Positions 36,701 through 47,908 of a DNA stretch of 64,000 nucleotides are shown one piece after another. Location of the stretch: the NCBI GenBank assembly GCA_008694505.1, contig VZDJ01006028.1, positions 620,001-684,000 on the forward strand, read 5' to 3'. The notes beneath the pieces are model-generated. The model made no database searches. It was given only the letters and a program-made list of their open reading frames with translations, and had not been told where the DNA came from. Source of the stretch: Cyanoderma ruficeps. Taxonomy: Eukaryota; Chordata; Aves; Passeriformes; Timaliidae. Each line of letters starts with the position of its first letter. Position 1 is the stretch's first letter. The translations under genes were made by a program, and so were the position numbers.

Positions 36701-38362
36701 CTATATCCAGCTCAGGTTCAGTGCTAAGGGAGGGGAGGCAATGGAAATGGACAACAGAAGGATATGTCAACAACATACCTGAAAACAGAAAGGATAGATT
36801 CAGGTAGTGAGAAGGAATCAGAATTGCAGAAAAATTCATGGAGCCTATACATTAAAAAAAAAAAAATTACGATAGTCCATGTGGAATGGACCACACCAGT
36901 GGCTCTACCAGGCCCAAATGAGTGAGGCAAAACAAATCGAGTACTTAATTTCAAAGATTTAGTAGACATAATAATATTTCAGGGAAAGCAAGTAAGTAGA
37001 AGGAATAAAATCAAAAAAGATCATGAATGATTACAAAATCTGTGGAAGAGAAATTCTGATGTTATGGAAAAGAAATGGAGTCAAGATTCGTATATGAAGG
37101 TGAACTCTGTGGGTGTTGCACTTGAGAATAAGAGATTATTGAGGTATTATCACTGAAGTGAAGCATAAGTAGTCATAGGAAAAATTTAGGATACATTATT
37201 TTCTGACAGGAAGAAAATCCAGAGTGACTGCACAGAGAGGCAAAACCAGAATAACCTGAGAGAAGAAAAATTATAAAAGCCTAATGGATTGTGGGAAAAC
37301 TAAAAAGTGTACAGCAATTAGAGAATAGAGGAAAATGTTAAGAATGGGTAGACACACTGGGATGCAATTTTAATTATATAGTTAAATGAACTGTAAAGCT
37401 CTATCAGAGTAAATGGTTGAAGCCTTGAAGTATTAAAAGTGAGATGCAATGCCCAATTTATTTGAGATCACTCTGGTCTGGTGTCTATCTCTTCCCATGC
37501 TATCTGTAAAAAAGATGCAGTGATAGGAGTCTAGAGCTAACAAGGTCTCATAACTCTGAGGTTTTAATGTATTTGTCATTTAAGATCTCTCCTGTATGGA
37601 TTTAGCTGGCCTGGAAAATAGAGCACCAGTGGTCAGCTAACACCAGAAATCTCATCATTCCTAGAAGTGTCAAAACTGCATCAGGAGGAGAAATAATTGG
37701 GATTTTTAGTGAAAAAACCTGTAGAGAAACTTCCCTAGTGTGCATTCACAGCTTAGAATAAATCACTAGCTTCAAAATGTCTTGATGGAGTGTTAGGGTT
37801 TAAGTAGAGAACAGTACTAAAGATTTTCCTGTAAATCTCCAAACTTCAAATGTTAAATTAGCTATTTAATTTAGTTGGATTTAAAAAATGATAAAAGCCT
37901 AATATCTACACTGTAGATAGAAGCTAAGCAGTGTAGATAGTTTTCTTTCAAATAACTATAGAACAAGATACTATTTTCAAATGAATAGGAAATTGTTAAA
38001 TTAATTCTAAAGCTGATAGAGTAGCCCAGAAGTGAACATTTTATTTAAAAATTACTTAAAACTTATTTGCTTTCTGTGTATTGGTAACACTTTACACCAG
38101 TGATGCATAAGGTAGGTGAAGAATAGAAGGTTAGTGTTGTATTTGATAGAAATTAGGTGTCTTTTTTTTTATTGCTGCATTAGTCATAAAACTATATACA
38201 AATTACTTCAATCTTTTTAAGAAGAAAATGGTTTGATAATTTTCAGTCAAGATTTTTTGTGATATAGTTTCTCTTAAAATACTTCTATTTGTTGAATCAG
38301 CATCTTCTGAGGAGGAATTTCAAGAGCTTGTTTCTAACAATCTTTATATTTCTCCTATACAG
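33711..38362. other. long stretch without recognised features
   Basis: About 4.6 kb, mostly AT-rich. A 161-codon plus-strand frame (34528-35013) is the longest here but has no recognisable domain and includes translated T-runs. A 12-13 bp A-run lies near 36855. An 11-bp inverted repeat (TATCTACACTG) lies at 37903-37939. Confidence 0.5.
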
Positions 38363-38577
38363 AGATAAAGAGCTTTCTTGGAAAATATTTCTCACTGATG
38401 CCAGATGGATGTGAACCAGTGGGATATCACAAAGATGTGTGCAATGCGAGTGTCTGGGGCTCTTTCAATATAAATGAGCTCTTTGAAAATCTTCAACTGA
38501 AGGTCTTAACTTTTGAGGATAACTATTTCAAATCCCTGCCTGTAGGTCCTTGCCAAAGACCTTCATCTCTTCATTGA
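38363..38577 (+). CDS. candidate exon or decayed exon, unrecognised
   Basis: A textbook acceptor precedes it: branch-like TTCTAAC, about 20 bases of pyrimidine-rich sequence, then CTATACAG ending at 38362. The frame that follows is open for about 70 codons to TGA at 38575-38577. It starts IKSFLGKYFSLMPDGCEPVG, and later has NASVWGSF (a possible glycosylation site) and LKVLTFEDNYFKSLP, which resembles one leucine-rich repeat (LxxLxxxxNxFxxLP). Donor-like GT sites occur after CAACTGAAG (about 38500) and CTGTAG (about 38544). The frame has good codon variety and a CpG. No family could be named. It is the best plus-strand coding candidate in the window, but single-exon evidence is weak. Confidence 0.25.
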
Positions 38578-41398
38578 TTGCACCGGAAAAGTAGGTGTCT
38601 CTAATTTGACTTCTGTCACAGACCCTGCTAAAGTCAGACATTTATAGTTTTTTAGGTGTTGAGTGGAAAAGGTCACTGACCCTCAAAATTTATTTAAAAA
38701 TTCACATTCTTCCTTACATTTTTTCTGGAGTTATCCATATTTTTTAAAAAAATCTTTTGGGATACCTGTCTTATTCCTCTTCTAGAATTCCATTTGAAGA
38801 ACTTTCAGTTTTCTCAGCAATTTTCAATATTGAGAACTAAACACAAAGTAAAAGATAATTCTTGTCTTTTGGAAAAAATAGTATTCAGTCATATGTCCCA
38901 AAGTTTGTACAAAGGGGTTTTTATCACATTTTAGTGGAGTTCTTTGAAATTAAAAGGTTCTCTGAACTTGCATTCTAGTCGACTAGAATTCTCTTTTAAA
39001 ACCAACTCATAAGGAACACATCAGAAATTAATTTAAAACAGGAAGCATTCCTAACAGAAATTTCTTTAAAATATTTGCTCAATGATAATTTTTACATTTA
39101 TTTCCTTCCAACTGTGCCTTAAGGTCAGATTTAATTATGAATAAACTTTAAACAGAACAGAGAATCAGGCATAATTTTGCATCTCTTTTAAACACAAGGC
39201 ACAAGTTTTTTAAGCTCTTGTTTCTGCTTCCAGCCTTTTGATAGTTCCTCTAATGAAACACAGAAAGGAAGAGATGCTATTCCCTTAGTGTTGTTCATTA
39301 ATACTAGAAACTAAGGTGGCATTGGGAACTAACATGCTTCCCTGTTTTCCATGGAGCTCTTTCACTGTTCAACTCTGCAGAAATATTAACCATTACAGGA
39401 AAGATACTTTTTAGGCCTTTTAGTAAGTGCTGATAGAATGTCTTTTGGTGAGGTTACACATCAGTCACATCAGCAGTCACAGAGCTCTCTGATGAGGGCC
39501 TCTGGATCCTATTGAAAACTGTATTAAACCCTCCCATGTTGTTATGAATATTCGTTCAATCATTATGAGAGTAAATCTGAGGGACAGCTGGGTCAGAAAA
39601 GGGTTGATAAGGGTAAGTTAGAAAGAGTCAGGGAATGCTAGAGAAACATTCCTTTGTTGTTTTGAAGTACACACTGCAGTTTCAAATAATTCTCCAGTAT
39701 ATTTTGCTGATACCATTGACAGTAGAGTACTAAACTGTCGTAAGAAATCTTGAGCAATTACATCACTGCATTGCATCAGTTCTGGGATTTTTTTTTCCAG
39801 AAACTTTTTCTGTGCCTTCATATATGACGATAAACATCTCATTGCTCAACTTTTTCTTTTGCTGTTTCTCTAAGTATGAATTGTAAGACATATCCAAAAG
39901 TGTGAAATTGTTCTATCATCATCCAGGTTTATAATACATTTATACCAGAGGGAGAGTGTGACTCATATGTAGGTCCCTACAGGGAGGCAGATATTTACCT
40001 ACTTACCAAACCTCCTTGAATGGCATTTCAGATGCAAGGAATAATATAATATGCATTATATTGACTATCAAATGAAGTTATTTGAAATCCTAGAACTGAT
40101 AATAGAAGTTGTCAATCACATCTAGCATTCAGCTTTAGTTTTAATGAAAATTGACATCTAAAATTGACTTTTACTGGGGCTATTCCTGCTGACACTTATT
40201 GCTACTCATAATTTTTCTGTGTTTTTTATACTTCCTTGCATCATTTTGTATTCTCTATCTATAAGTCTAGCTGAAAATCTTGTGAAGAAAAAGTTATTGA
40301 TGTTTAATTACAGTTTTATTGCATATTTGCATAATTCAGCCTCAAAATAAAGTTGTAAGACTTGTAGAAGGACAAATTATTTATGAAAATAAACAGTGGA
40401 ATTTATCAATTCTTTGCTGAAATCAGTTTCATCAGACACCCATTTCTGCAATGACAGGATCTATTACTTTTGTAGTTTTTACCACATTCTTTACTGAAGT
40501 AAACAAAATACAGATGTTCAGGTTCAAGCTAAAATTCATATTTTGCCTAGATTTTTTTCTAAATGAAACTAAATGAGTATGCAATGTTTGATGATGTAGG
40601 AGGCATAGATCAGGCTTACAATACAAGACTGGTAAGTTTTGAAAATGGTTGATGTTTATATTTTCTGTACTGAATGACTTCTGCTTTCCACACCTTTTGT
40701 TGTGTAGAGATGTATTTTCGTGAGCAGTTTGCATGAAATGTCAAATCTTTGTCAAATCTTTGACATCTAAATTTTCTCTCACACCAGTATTTTTCACTTC
40801 AAGACAAAAAACCATCTCCAAACAGATTTGTTGAAATATTTTTAGGTCTACTTATATTGGAGTTGTTTCCAAAGCTGAGAAGAAATTATTCATCTCTACC
40901 ATGTTTCTTATATAACATTGCCTTTACAGATACCTCAGCATCAGAAAAACAGTTATTTGCATCCATATTTCTACCTGCTTTGCTTGAGATGTTCTCTTTT
41001 GCTTTGCAGGTCAGGGGAATTGCTTCAACTTTTTTTTTTTTTCCTGAATAATACACACTTTCTCCAGAGCTGAAAGTACGAAACAAGGTGTTGCATTGAT
41101 TTCCCTTTGATTTTTCCATCTTTGAGCTGGTGTTTAAGTTTCCTCATGCTTCAGATGTGTCAGTTGAATCTTCTGAAGCAAGGGAATTGGCAGTGTTTTC
41201 CCAGTCATTGTGCATGTGTCATGCTGACACAAGCCAGCATGAAAACTACTGTGTCAGGATCTGTCATGGGGGAATATGCAAATACTTTTCAGTAACTCCA
41301 TTCTCTGCATGTAACACTCAAATAGAGGCTTTCCTTCTTTTTTCATTAGATTTGAACCTATAGGAGCAATAAAAAATTGTTTGAGAGTAAAATCAAAA
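38578..41398. other. non-coding, nothing recognised
   Basis: AT-rich sequence with no recognised repeat. A short tandem word (GTCAAATCTTT twice) lies near 40739-40762. Frames of 60-100 codons have no domain features. Confidence 0.5.
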
Positions 41399-41955
41399 GA
41401 TCATTTCAGTTGGAAAAGACCTCAAAAATCATAGAGGCCAATGCTTGACTGAACACCACCTTGTCAACTAAACTGTAACACTAAGAGTCACATCCTGTCA
41501 CTTGAGCATTTCCAGGGATGGTGTTCCCACCAACCCTGCTGGGCAGCCTGTTCCAATGCCTGACTGACTCTTTGAGTGAAGAATTTCTTCCTGATGTCCA
41601 GCCTGAACCTCCCTTGGCGCACATTGGGCTCATTTCCTCTTGTTCTGGCACTGTTTGCTTAGGAGAAGGGGCTGACCCCAAGCTGGATACAACCTCCTTT
41701 CAGGCAGTTCTAGGGAGTGATAAGGTCTGATAAGGTCCCTCCTGAGCCTCCTGTTCACTAGGCTAGACACCCCCAGCTCCTTCAGCTGTTCCTCACAGCT
41801 CCAGACCCTTCACCAGCCCCACTGCCCTTCCCTGGACTCACTCCAGCCCCTCAATGTCTTTCTCGTAGTGAAGGGCCAAGAACTGGGCGCAGGATTTGAG
41901 TTGGAGTTTCCCCAGTGCCAGTCGTGGCCCTTGTCCTGCTGATCATGCTAGTTTT
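41399..41955 (-). mobile_element. CR1 LINE 3' fragment
   Basis: In plus orientation it opens with TCATTTCAGTTGGAAAAGAC, the reverse complement of the CR1 3' end. It then runs through GCTGGGCAGCCTGTTCCAAT, GAATTTCTTCCTGATGTCCA, GCTCCTTCAGCTGTTCCTC and CACTCCAGCCCCTCAATGTC. This is the standard order of the CR1 3' region read backwards. At about 560 bp it is the longest CR1 piece here. A 10-bp word (TGATAAGGTC) is duplicated at about 41719-41739. No reverse-transcriptase frame is retained. Confidence 0.92.
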
Positions 41956-44900
41956 GATACAGGGAATCAATCGATATATTCTCCAATTCTTAGTGTGAAA
42001 TCAGTAGCTACAGGTGTATAATGAGAAATTTAGGGATACAGTGGTGGATGCATTTGCCCTTGATTTGGAACAGCAGCAGCTGTCCACAAAGGGACTGTTG
42101 AATCAGTGGAGAGTAACACATGGTTTCCCACAAAAAGTTACCTCTTTTGAAGAGAACTGTTTAGCAATAAGAGCCCCAAGATTACAAACTTCTTTTAAAA
42201 TGATTGAAAAGTGGACAATTTTAGTTGTACATATTAATAGATAAATTCTCTTTGTATCAGGGCTGGAGCTCCTAAACTTTCCAGACTTCTTAAAGAGATT
42301 TGCTTTTTCCTTCACATAGCTTGAAGCATTTTTCCTGATTTGAAGGAGGAGGAACACTTGTACCAACATTTTTTGTGAAATTGCAGCCATTATGAAATTC
42401 TGCTTTGCCAGTATTTGCAAATCCAAATGACAAATTCACCCCTATTATCACTTTTATCATATCTTTTACTCCAGATTCATTTAGCTCTCCATGACTCTCC
42501 TCCAGCTACCCCTTCTGTGGCCATTATGAACTTCTAGCTAGTCAAGTGTGTTCCAGCCAACCTGGAAATTGCATTACTCACTGTTGACCCGCTTAGGAGT
42601 GGATTCTTGCATCTCAGTCCTGCATTCTTATTGACAAGAAAGATTCAAGGGCAGGAATATTGTCTAACTACAAAAACCTTAAATTTAACCATTTTGAGCA
42701 TAGACATCAGATTTTCATCAAGTCATTCATTTAGAACCAGTAATGGCTGGTTATTATAAATTAAAATAGAGAAATATATAAAACTAGAAAGCCTGATTAC
42801 ATCTCACACAGAGAAGAAAAGCCTTCCCAGAATACAGAAAGCAGAGAATGCTCACATGGCTCTTTTGAGCCTTCAGACAAATTCAGAACAACTAGTCCTC
42901 AGAATGCTGCCTTTCAAGTCATCTTATTATCCCCTCTCCTGCTTTATCATTCCACTAAAGTAATTTGCAAACTTTTGGGTTTTTTTCCATTTCAACCATT
43001 AGTACAGCTGTTTGAGTTTATGGAGAGAAGAGTCCTCCATAGTGTTAATGCTGTGCCTTTTGTTAAAAATATCTTGATATACAGAACAAAGTCATTTATT
43101 GCTTGTTTAGATTTCCTCTCTGAAAAAGAGAATCAAAAAATAACACAATGAAAATAAAAATCAGAGACCTTGCATAAATATACATGGCAAAATCGCCTTG
43201 TTACAAAGATGGTAGAATAACTACAAGAAATACAGCATGGATTGCAGTTAAAACAGTTTATTTGCATCCTCTAAACTATATGTTTCTGATTTCCTTTATG
43301 ACTGTAAAGAATTTGCCTGAGTTTGCTAGGGTTTCTTGTATAATACGCTCAAGTTTCTGACTCTTTATGTTCTAAGGATGAAACCACAGTGGCAAAAAAT
43401 GGAGGATTTCTTTTCTAACCTTCTAACTTTTCAACCTGTTAGCTAGTTAGTTAGTTAGCTAGTGCTTTTCATGGTCCCTGAACCACAGTCATTTTTCACT
43501 CCCCACTTTTCTGCTTGTTCTGCCCTTTCCTTTTATCCATTAACTCAACAAGTACAGAAGCACTTTGTAGAGTTGATCCAGTTCTTTGTTCTTGCCTACA
43601 GTAATTAGGATTCCCAGGGGGCCATCCACTCATAGACTGGACAAAGCCAGACCTGCCTTCAAGCTTTTATAAGCCAAATACACTCAACTAGGTGTATCAG
43701 TAGGCTTCTGTATTCATCATTTAAATATGTTGCTAAGTTTTGCATTTTCTTCATAGCGTTTCTATCTCTACAAGAGTGGAAATAGAAAAAGAAAAAGCAT
43801 TCTGATAATATTTTCTGATAACTTTTATTTTTATCTCTTTTAGTTTAGCAGAATCTTTATTGCATATATTTAATTTTTCTACCGTTATCTAAAATGGATG
43901 AAATTGGTAGCTCAAAGTAAATTAAAATATCTTACACGAGTTAGCTTTTTTTTTTGCATCTCACAACTAATCCCACATAATTTACATTGTAAGAAATTGG
44001 AGGCTACCATATTGTTATGAAGTAATTAAATAGCCCAATAATTGTAGAGTTTATTTCAGATATGAGTGAAATATCCACAGATGAAATAATTAATTGATGT
44101 CAGATTCTATATTTTATTTCTTTCATTAGACATTACAATAATTCCTTTGCATTGTTATAATGAATTTTAAGTCAGAGTGCTACAGCAAATATATTTTTCT
44201 GTATGAACAGATTTGGAGGGTGATTTTCATAAGTGCAAATTTTATTTAAGCTCTCGGTTTTCATTTTAAGTCCTCATGTTTTGAATCTCTCCTCCTCAGT
44301 ATATAATGCCATCTGAACTGTTGTTGATGTCAGTTTATGTTACATAACAAAAAAGCATACACTGATTTATCCCTAAAAATATTTTTATTTGAGAGTCCAT
44401 GTGGATAAACAGAGTGAGAGCATGAAGTCACCATGTAAAAAAAAGAAACCCTGCCTATATGATCCATTCAGTTCTGAGAAAGAACATGCAAGCTGTTACT
44501 GCCAGCCATATGCAAAATGCAAACAGCGGAGAAAATATTTTCTGACCCACTGCTTCTTGGCTTTGTCTGAAACCTTAGACATCTCAAGTTGATTTCAGTG
44601 ATTTATTTTAGAAGCACTGATTACTGGATTAATTTGATTTGGGGATTACAGTATAGCTAGCCAACAGAGCACCAGAAATGAAAAATGATCTTGAAATATG
44701 GCTATTACTGTATCTGAGAGTCATTGATCTAGGAGGAAGACCAACCTAATTAAAGAGGACATGGAGACACCCTCCAATACAGAAAAAGGCAAAGCAGGAG
44801 AATAATATGACAGGCTGTCAGCTAGTTCTACAGATCTCGCAAAGTGATCTTTATTAGTAAGGGAAGTTTTTCCATCTGTTTGTAGTTGAAATTCCATTCA

Positions 44901-45754
44901 ACTATTTCCATTTTTTTCCATGTAAAACCAACAATACCTCTGAGACCACTTTATTTCTTTTTAATTGATTCTTCCCCGTTCTCCTCCAAAAAATATATTA
45001 TCATTAACTTCCTGTAAACACCTATTATTACATTACAATTTGTAAGAAACCTGGTTTGTTTTGCAAATGTTTGATCCAAAGTCTCTTCTCACTAAAGAGG
45101 AAAAAATAGGTCCCTCAGAGCCTGAACTATGAACTACCTTAGGGAAAATAAATTTGGCATCACACTAAGTTTAAGTTTGTTTTTATGTGAATTCTTCTTA
45201 ACAAATCTGATATGGTAAAACACTGTGGTTTTCAGTTTATTTACCACTCAAATCCTGGAGAACACACTTTAGAACCTTCTCTTTTCTATACATGGTTACC
45301 ATCAAAGAATATATTTTTTGGAGTTTGCCACCTGAGAAAGCATTGAAGGAATGATTTATAACTCCTCAGATAATGTATTTCTTTGTTATATCATCTACAG
45401 TTATAAAGTGCTACAATATAAAATTAAGAGCAAAATTAGGACCTTAGGAAGGGGTAGACATATTGTACAGAAATTCAGCAAAGCAAGTATTTTTCAATGC
45501 ACAAGCAGTCAGAAATTCCAGTGGAGGAGGACATAATAGACATACAGTCTTGTGTAACCAAATAACAGCCAAAAGCTGTATACAGCCTTTATCATCAGGT
45601 AGGGAGATGTAAATAATGGGAGTGACTCACCAAAGGGATTATATTCAATGTTATGTTATGGAAGGATCATTAATTCTTCAGTAGATTTTCATTCTGTCTT
45701 AATTTTTTTTCCCTCAGTTTAATCTAATAAATTCCATCAATAAATAAAATCAAT
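41956..45754. other. non-coding, nothing recognised
   Basis: About 3.8 kb of mostly AT-rich sequence. A short TTAG microsatellite lies at 43440-43463. The 76-codon frame at 42014-42244 has no recognisable domain. Confidence 0.5.
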
Positions 45755-45810
45755 GGGAGTTGGACTCGATGGTCCTTGTGGGTGCCTTTCAATTCAGAAT
45801 ATTCTATGAG
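45755..45810 (+). mobile_element. CR1 LINE 3' end scrap
   Basis: Reads GGGAGTTGGACTCGATGGTC, then GTGGGTGCCTTTCAATTCAG and AATATTCTATGA. This is the terminal about 55 bp of a CR1 element on the plus strand, immediately after a short A-rich stretch. Confidence 0.85.
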
Positions 45811-46019
45811 CCAATCTTTAAATGTAAATAACATGCAATAAGTATATGCACAGAATAGTTGTACCATATAGATATACAGAGAGGTGGGACTTCTAGCTGG
45901 GCTAGTATTGAACGTTGAGGGGAGTGTGAATTATTGTTATAGTGACAGTGGGGTGCAGTTCGCTGGTCATGAAAAGAAATCATTAAGTGCTCACAGCATC
46001 AATTTGTTTCAGGGGCTGT

Positions 46020-46130
46020 GTTCACAGTGGTGCCAGACAGCACACGGAGTGCTCACAGCCCTTGGCGGCGTCAGCCGCACCAACCGCGAGCACCCTGTGC
46101 CAGTGCCACTCTGAGCAGGGAGCACTGCAC
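46020..46130. other. small CpG cluster
   Basis: Six CpG dinucleotides fall between 46045 and 46088 (around GGCGGCGTCAGCCGCACC), whereas CpG is rare elsewhere. A TTTGTTTCAG acceptor-like site precedes it at about 46013, and a plus-strand frame is open through it (46018-46212). It may be a young retroelement fragment, a methylation-free exon or promoter patch, or chance. No family is recognised. Confidence 0.3.
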
Positions 46131-47734
46131 ATCACAACAGGGATTTAGGTTTATTTCACTGGCTTGGTTTAAGGGCATCCGTCACTGGGCTTGTCCAAGG
46201 CTACTAATTTAATTCTGGGCTTTGTAAACTTTGATTCTTCTCTTGCTTCAGCTGGTGTGAAATGTATAGAAATAAATATTACAATAAAATGGAATATCCT
46301 ATAATCACATACACAGATAAGAAAATGAATCCAGTATACACTAAACCTGTGATCTGTGCCCACTGGTCCCAGGCCTGAAGAGAGAAACTGGCATAAGCGT
46401 CCTGATTCATCACCCATTGAAACAATCAAAGGATACAAATGGTGTCTTAAAAATTTAAGTGACAAGCAAGCTGGTTCATTACAGGTTTCTTTCACACAAT
46501 TATCCTTTTCCATTGTTGTTTGCCTTCCTGACCTGCCTAAATGGCCTGGTGTGGAGGCTTTTCCCTCACTGTCACAGACGGTTGTTTCCTGTCTGTGAAA
46601 TCTCATACCGTCTCCTCAAAGGCAAGCATACAGGACCCTGCCATGGGTATGGAGCAGTGTTCCAGCCATCCTGCCTCACCCTGTGGGTGTTTTACCCAGA
46701 GAGTTAGTCAAAATTAAGAGTAACTGACAGATTGCTGTCAGTTGATAGTCACACCAGAGACATGGAAATAATTCCTTTCTGTGATCCTGAAGGGCTTTCA
46801 TAAAAAAAAAAAGGGCTGAAATTTGTGCATTACAAACTAAAAAAAAGAAAAAAAATCTGCTGAAACTTAGTCCTTTTCACAATAGCAGTGACTTCTTAAA
46901 CTATGTCTTCTTGTTAATAGCATCTTCTTTTGGCTCTGCTAATTCTGTCTTTTTTTTTTTCCCCAAGACAGTTTCCTGCTTCTCTTGGTATATTCAATAT
47001 TTCGAGGTTAGCCTACTTTGTGATGTTAGGGTTTATGCTTATTGATCCACACTCTGAACAATTTCATCTTACTTGTGAATTACATCCTCATCTTCCACTA
47101 ATACTACATTCATCTGACTTTTTTTTTCCCATTAGTCTGATTATTTTGCTGCTTTTAATGCTTTTACATCTACAAATGGATTTCTTGATTTATTTTTTTT
47201 CTGTTCATATAGTAGCTGCTTTATTCTTTTTCGTTTGGTTTGTTGTTCTCCAAGCTGTTCATATGCCAATGTAAATTTATTTCAGTTTTGAATGGTTTTC
47301 ACTTTAAAGTAAGAATGTGGAACCCTCTTATAGCAAAATAGCTGTCTTCAAAGAAGAACTTCAGGGAGGCTCACCAAACCAAGAATTGTAACGGAAATAA
47401 ATTTTTTCTTTCTTTTTCTTTCTATAAATTGTGCTGATAAAGAAGTGTCCTAGGCATGAAGTCCAAGATACTAGGCCATGGTCTAAGTGACAACTTCATG
47501 CAACATTAAGCTCAGGAATAAGCAAGCAGATTCCCATTTCCAGTTAGTTTTCAAAGACATCTCCACACGCCTAGCTTTGCCTATTTTACTTTACTATCTA
47601 CATGGCACAATGTGGCAGCAAAATATCCCAAAGGAAGGCTTAAGAGAGGAAGAGGGACATGGAAATTGTCCTCCTTGCCATGCAATGAGGCTGCAGCTTC
47701 GCAAGGCCCTTCCGTCACCATTTTGATGGAGTTC
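46131..47734. other. non-coding, nothing recognised
   Basis: GC is moderately raised to about 46720, then T-rich sequence follows. A 145-codon minus-strand frame (46169-46606) and a 114-codon plus-strand frame (46930-47274, a translated T-tract) are not supported as genes. Confidence 0.45.
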
Positions 47735-47789
47735 TTTCCACTACTGTATGCCATGCATTTTTCAAATGCATGGCATACAGTAGTGGAAA
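47735..47789. repeat. perfect 26-bp palindrome with 3-nt loop
   Basis: Arms 47735-47760 and 47764-47789 are exact reverse complements (arm begins TTTCCACTACTGTATGCC) separated only by TTC. No mismatch is seen over 26 bp, and the match stops on both outer sides. Mixed-base arms make this a very stable hairpin, unlike the A/T hairpin at 1046. A recent templated inversion by fork switching is the simplest origin. The loop is too short for a usual microRNA precursor. Confidence 0.95.
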
Positions 47790-47872
47790 ATCCAATTTTC
47801 AAATAGATCTTTCTAAAGGTAATAACTTGTTTTGGAGTTACCCTGAATTGTGTCATTGTTCAGCTGACTTAT

Positions 47873-47908
47873 GGTACATGCTATAAAGAAGGTACATGCT
47901 ATAAAGAA
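47873..47908. repeat. 18-bp perfect tandem duplication
   Basis: Two exact copies of GGTACATGCTATAAAGAA lie head to tail, 84 bp after the 26-bp palindrome. Confidence 0.95.

Noticed and set aside
41481..41730. Open frames on both strands within the CR1 fragment
   Set aside because: They are in the CR1 3' region, outside the reverse-transcriptase coding part.
46169..46606. 145-codon minus-strand frame
   Set aside because: No domain recognised and no leader or splice signals; a hydrophobic patch comes from T-rich DNA.
46930..47274. Hydrophobic 114-codon plus-strand frame resembling a membrane protein
   Set aside because: Poly-pyrimidine DNA gives long F/L/S/I runs; there is no supporting signal.
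47735..47789. MicroRNA precursor
   Set aside because: A perfect stem with a 3-nt loop lacks the larger terminal loop and bulges of usual precursors; small-RNA data would be needed to revive the idea.
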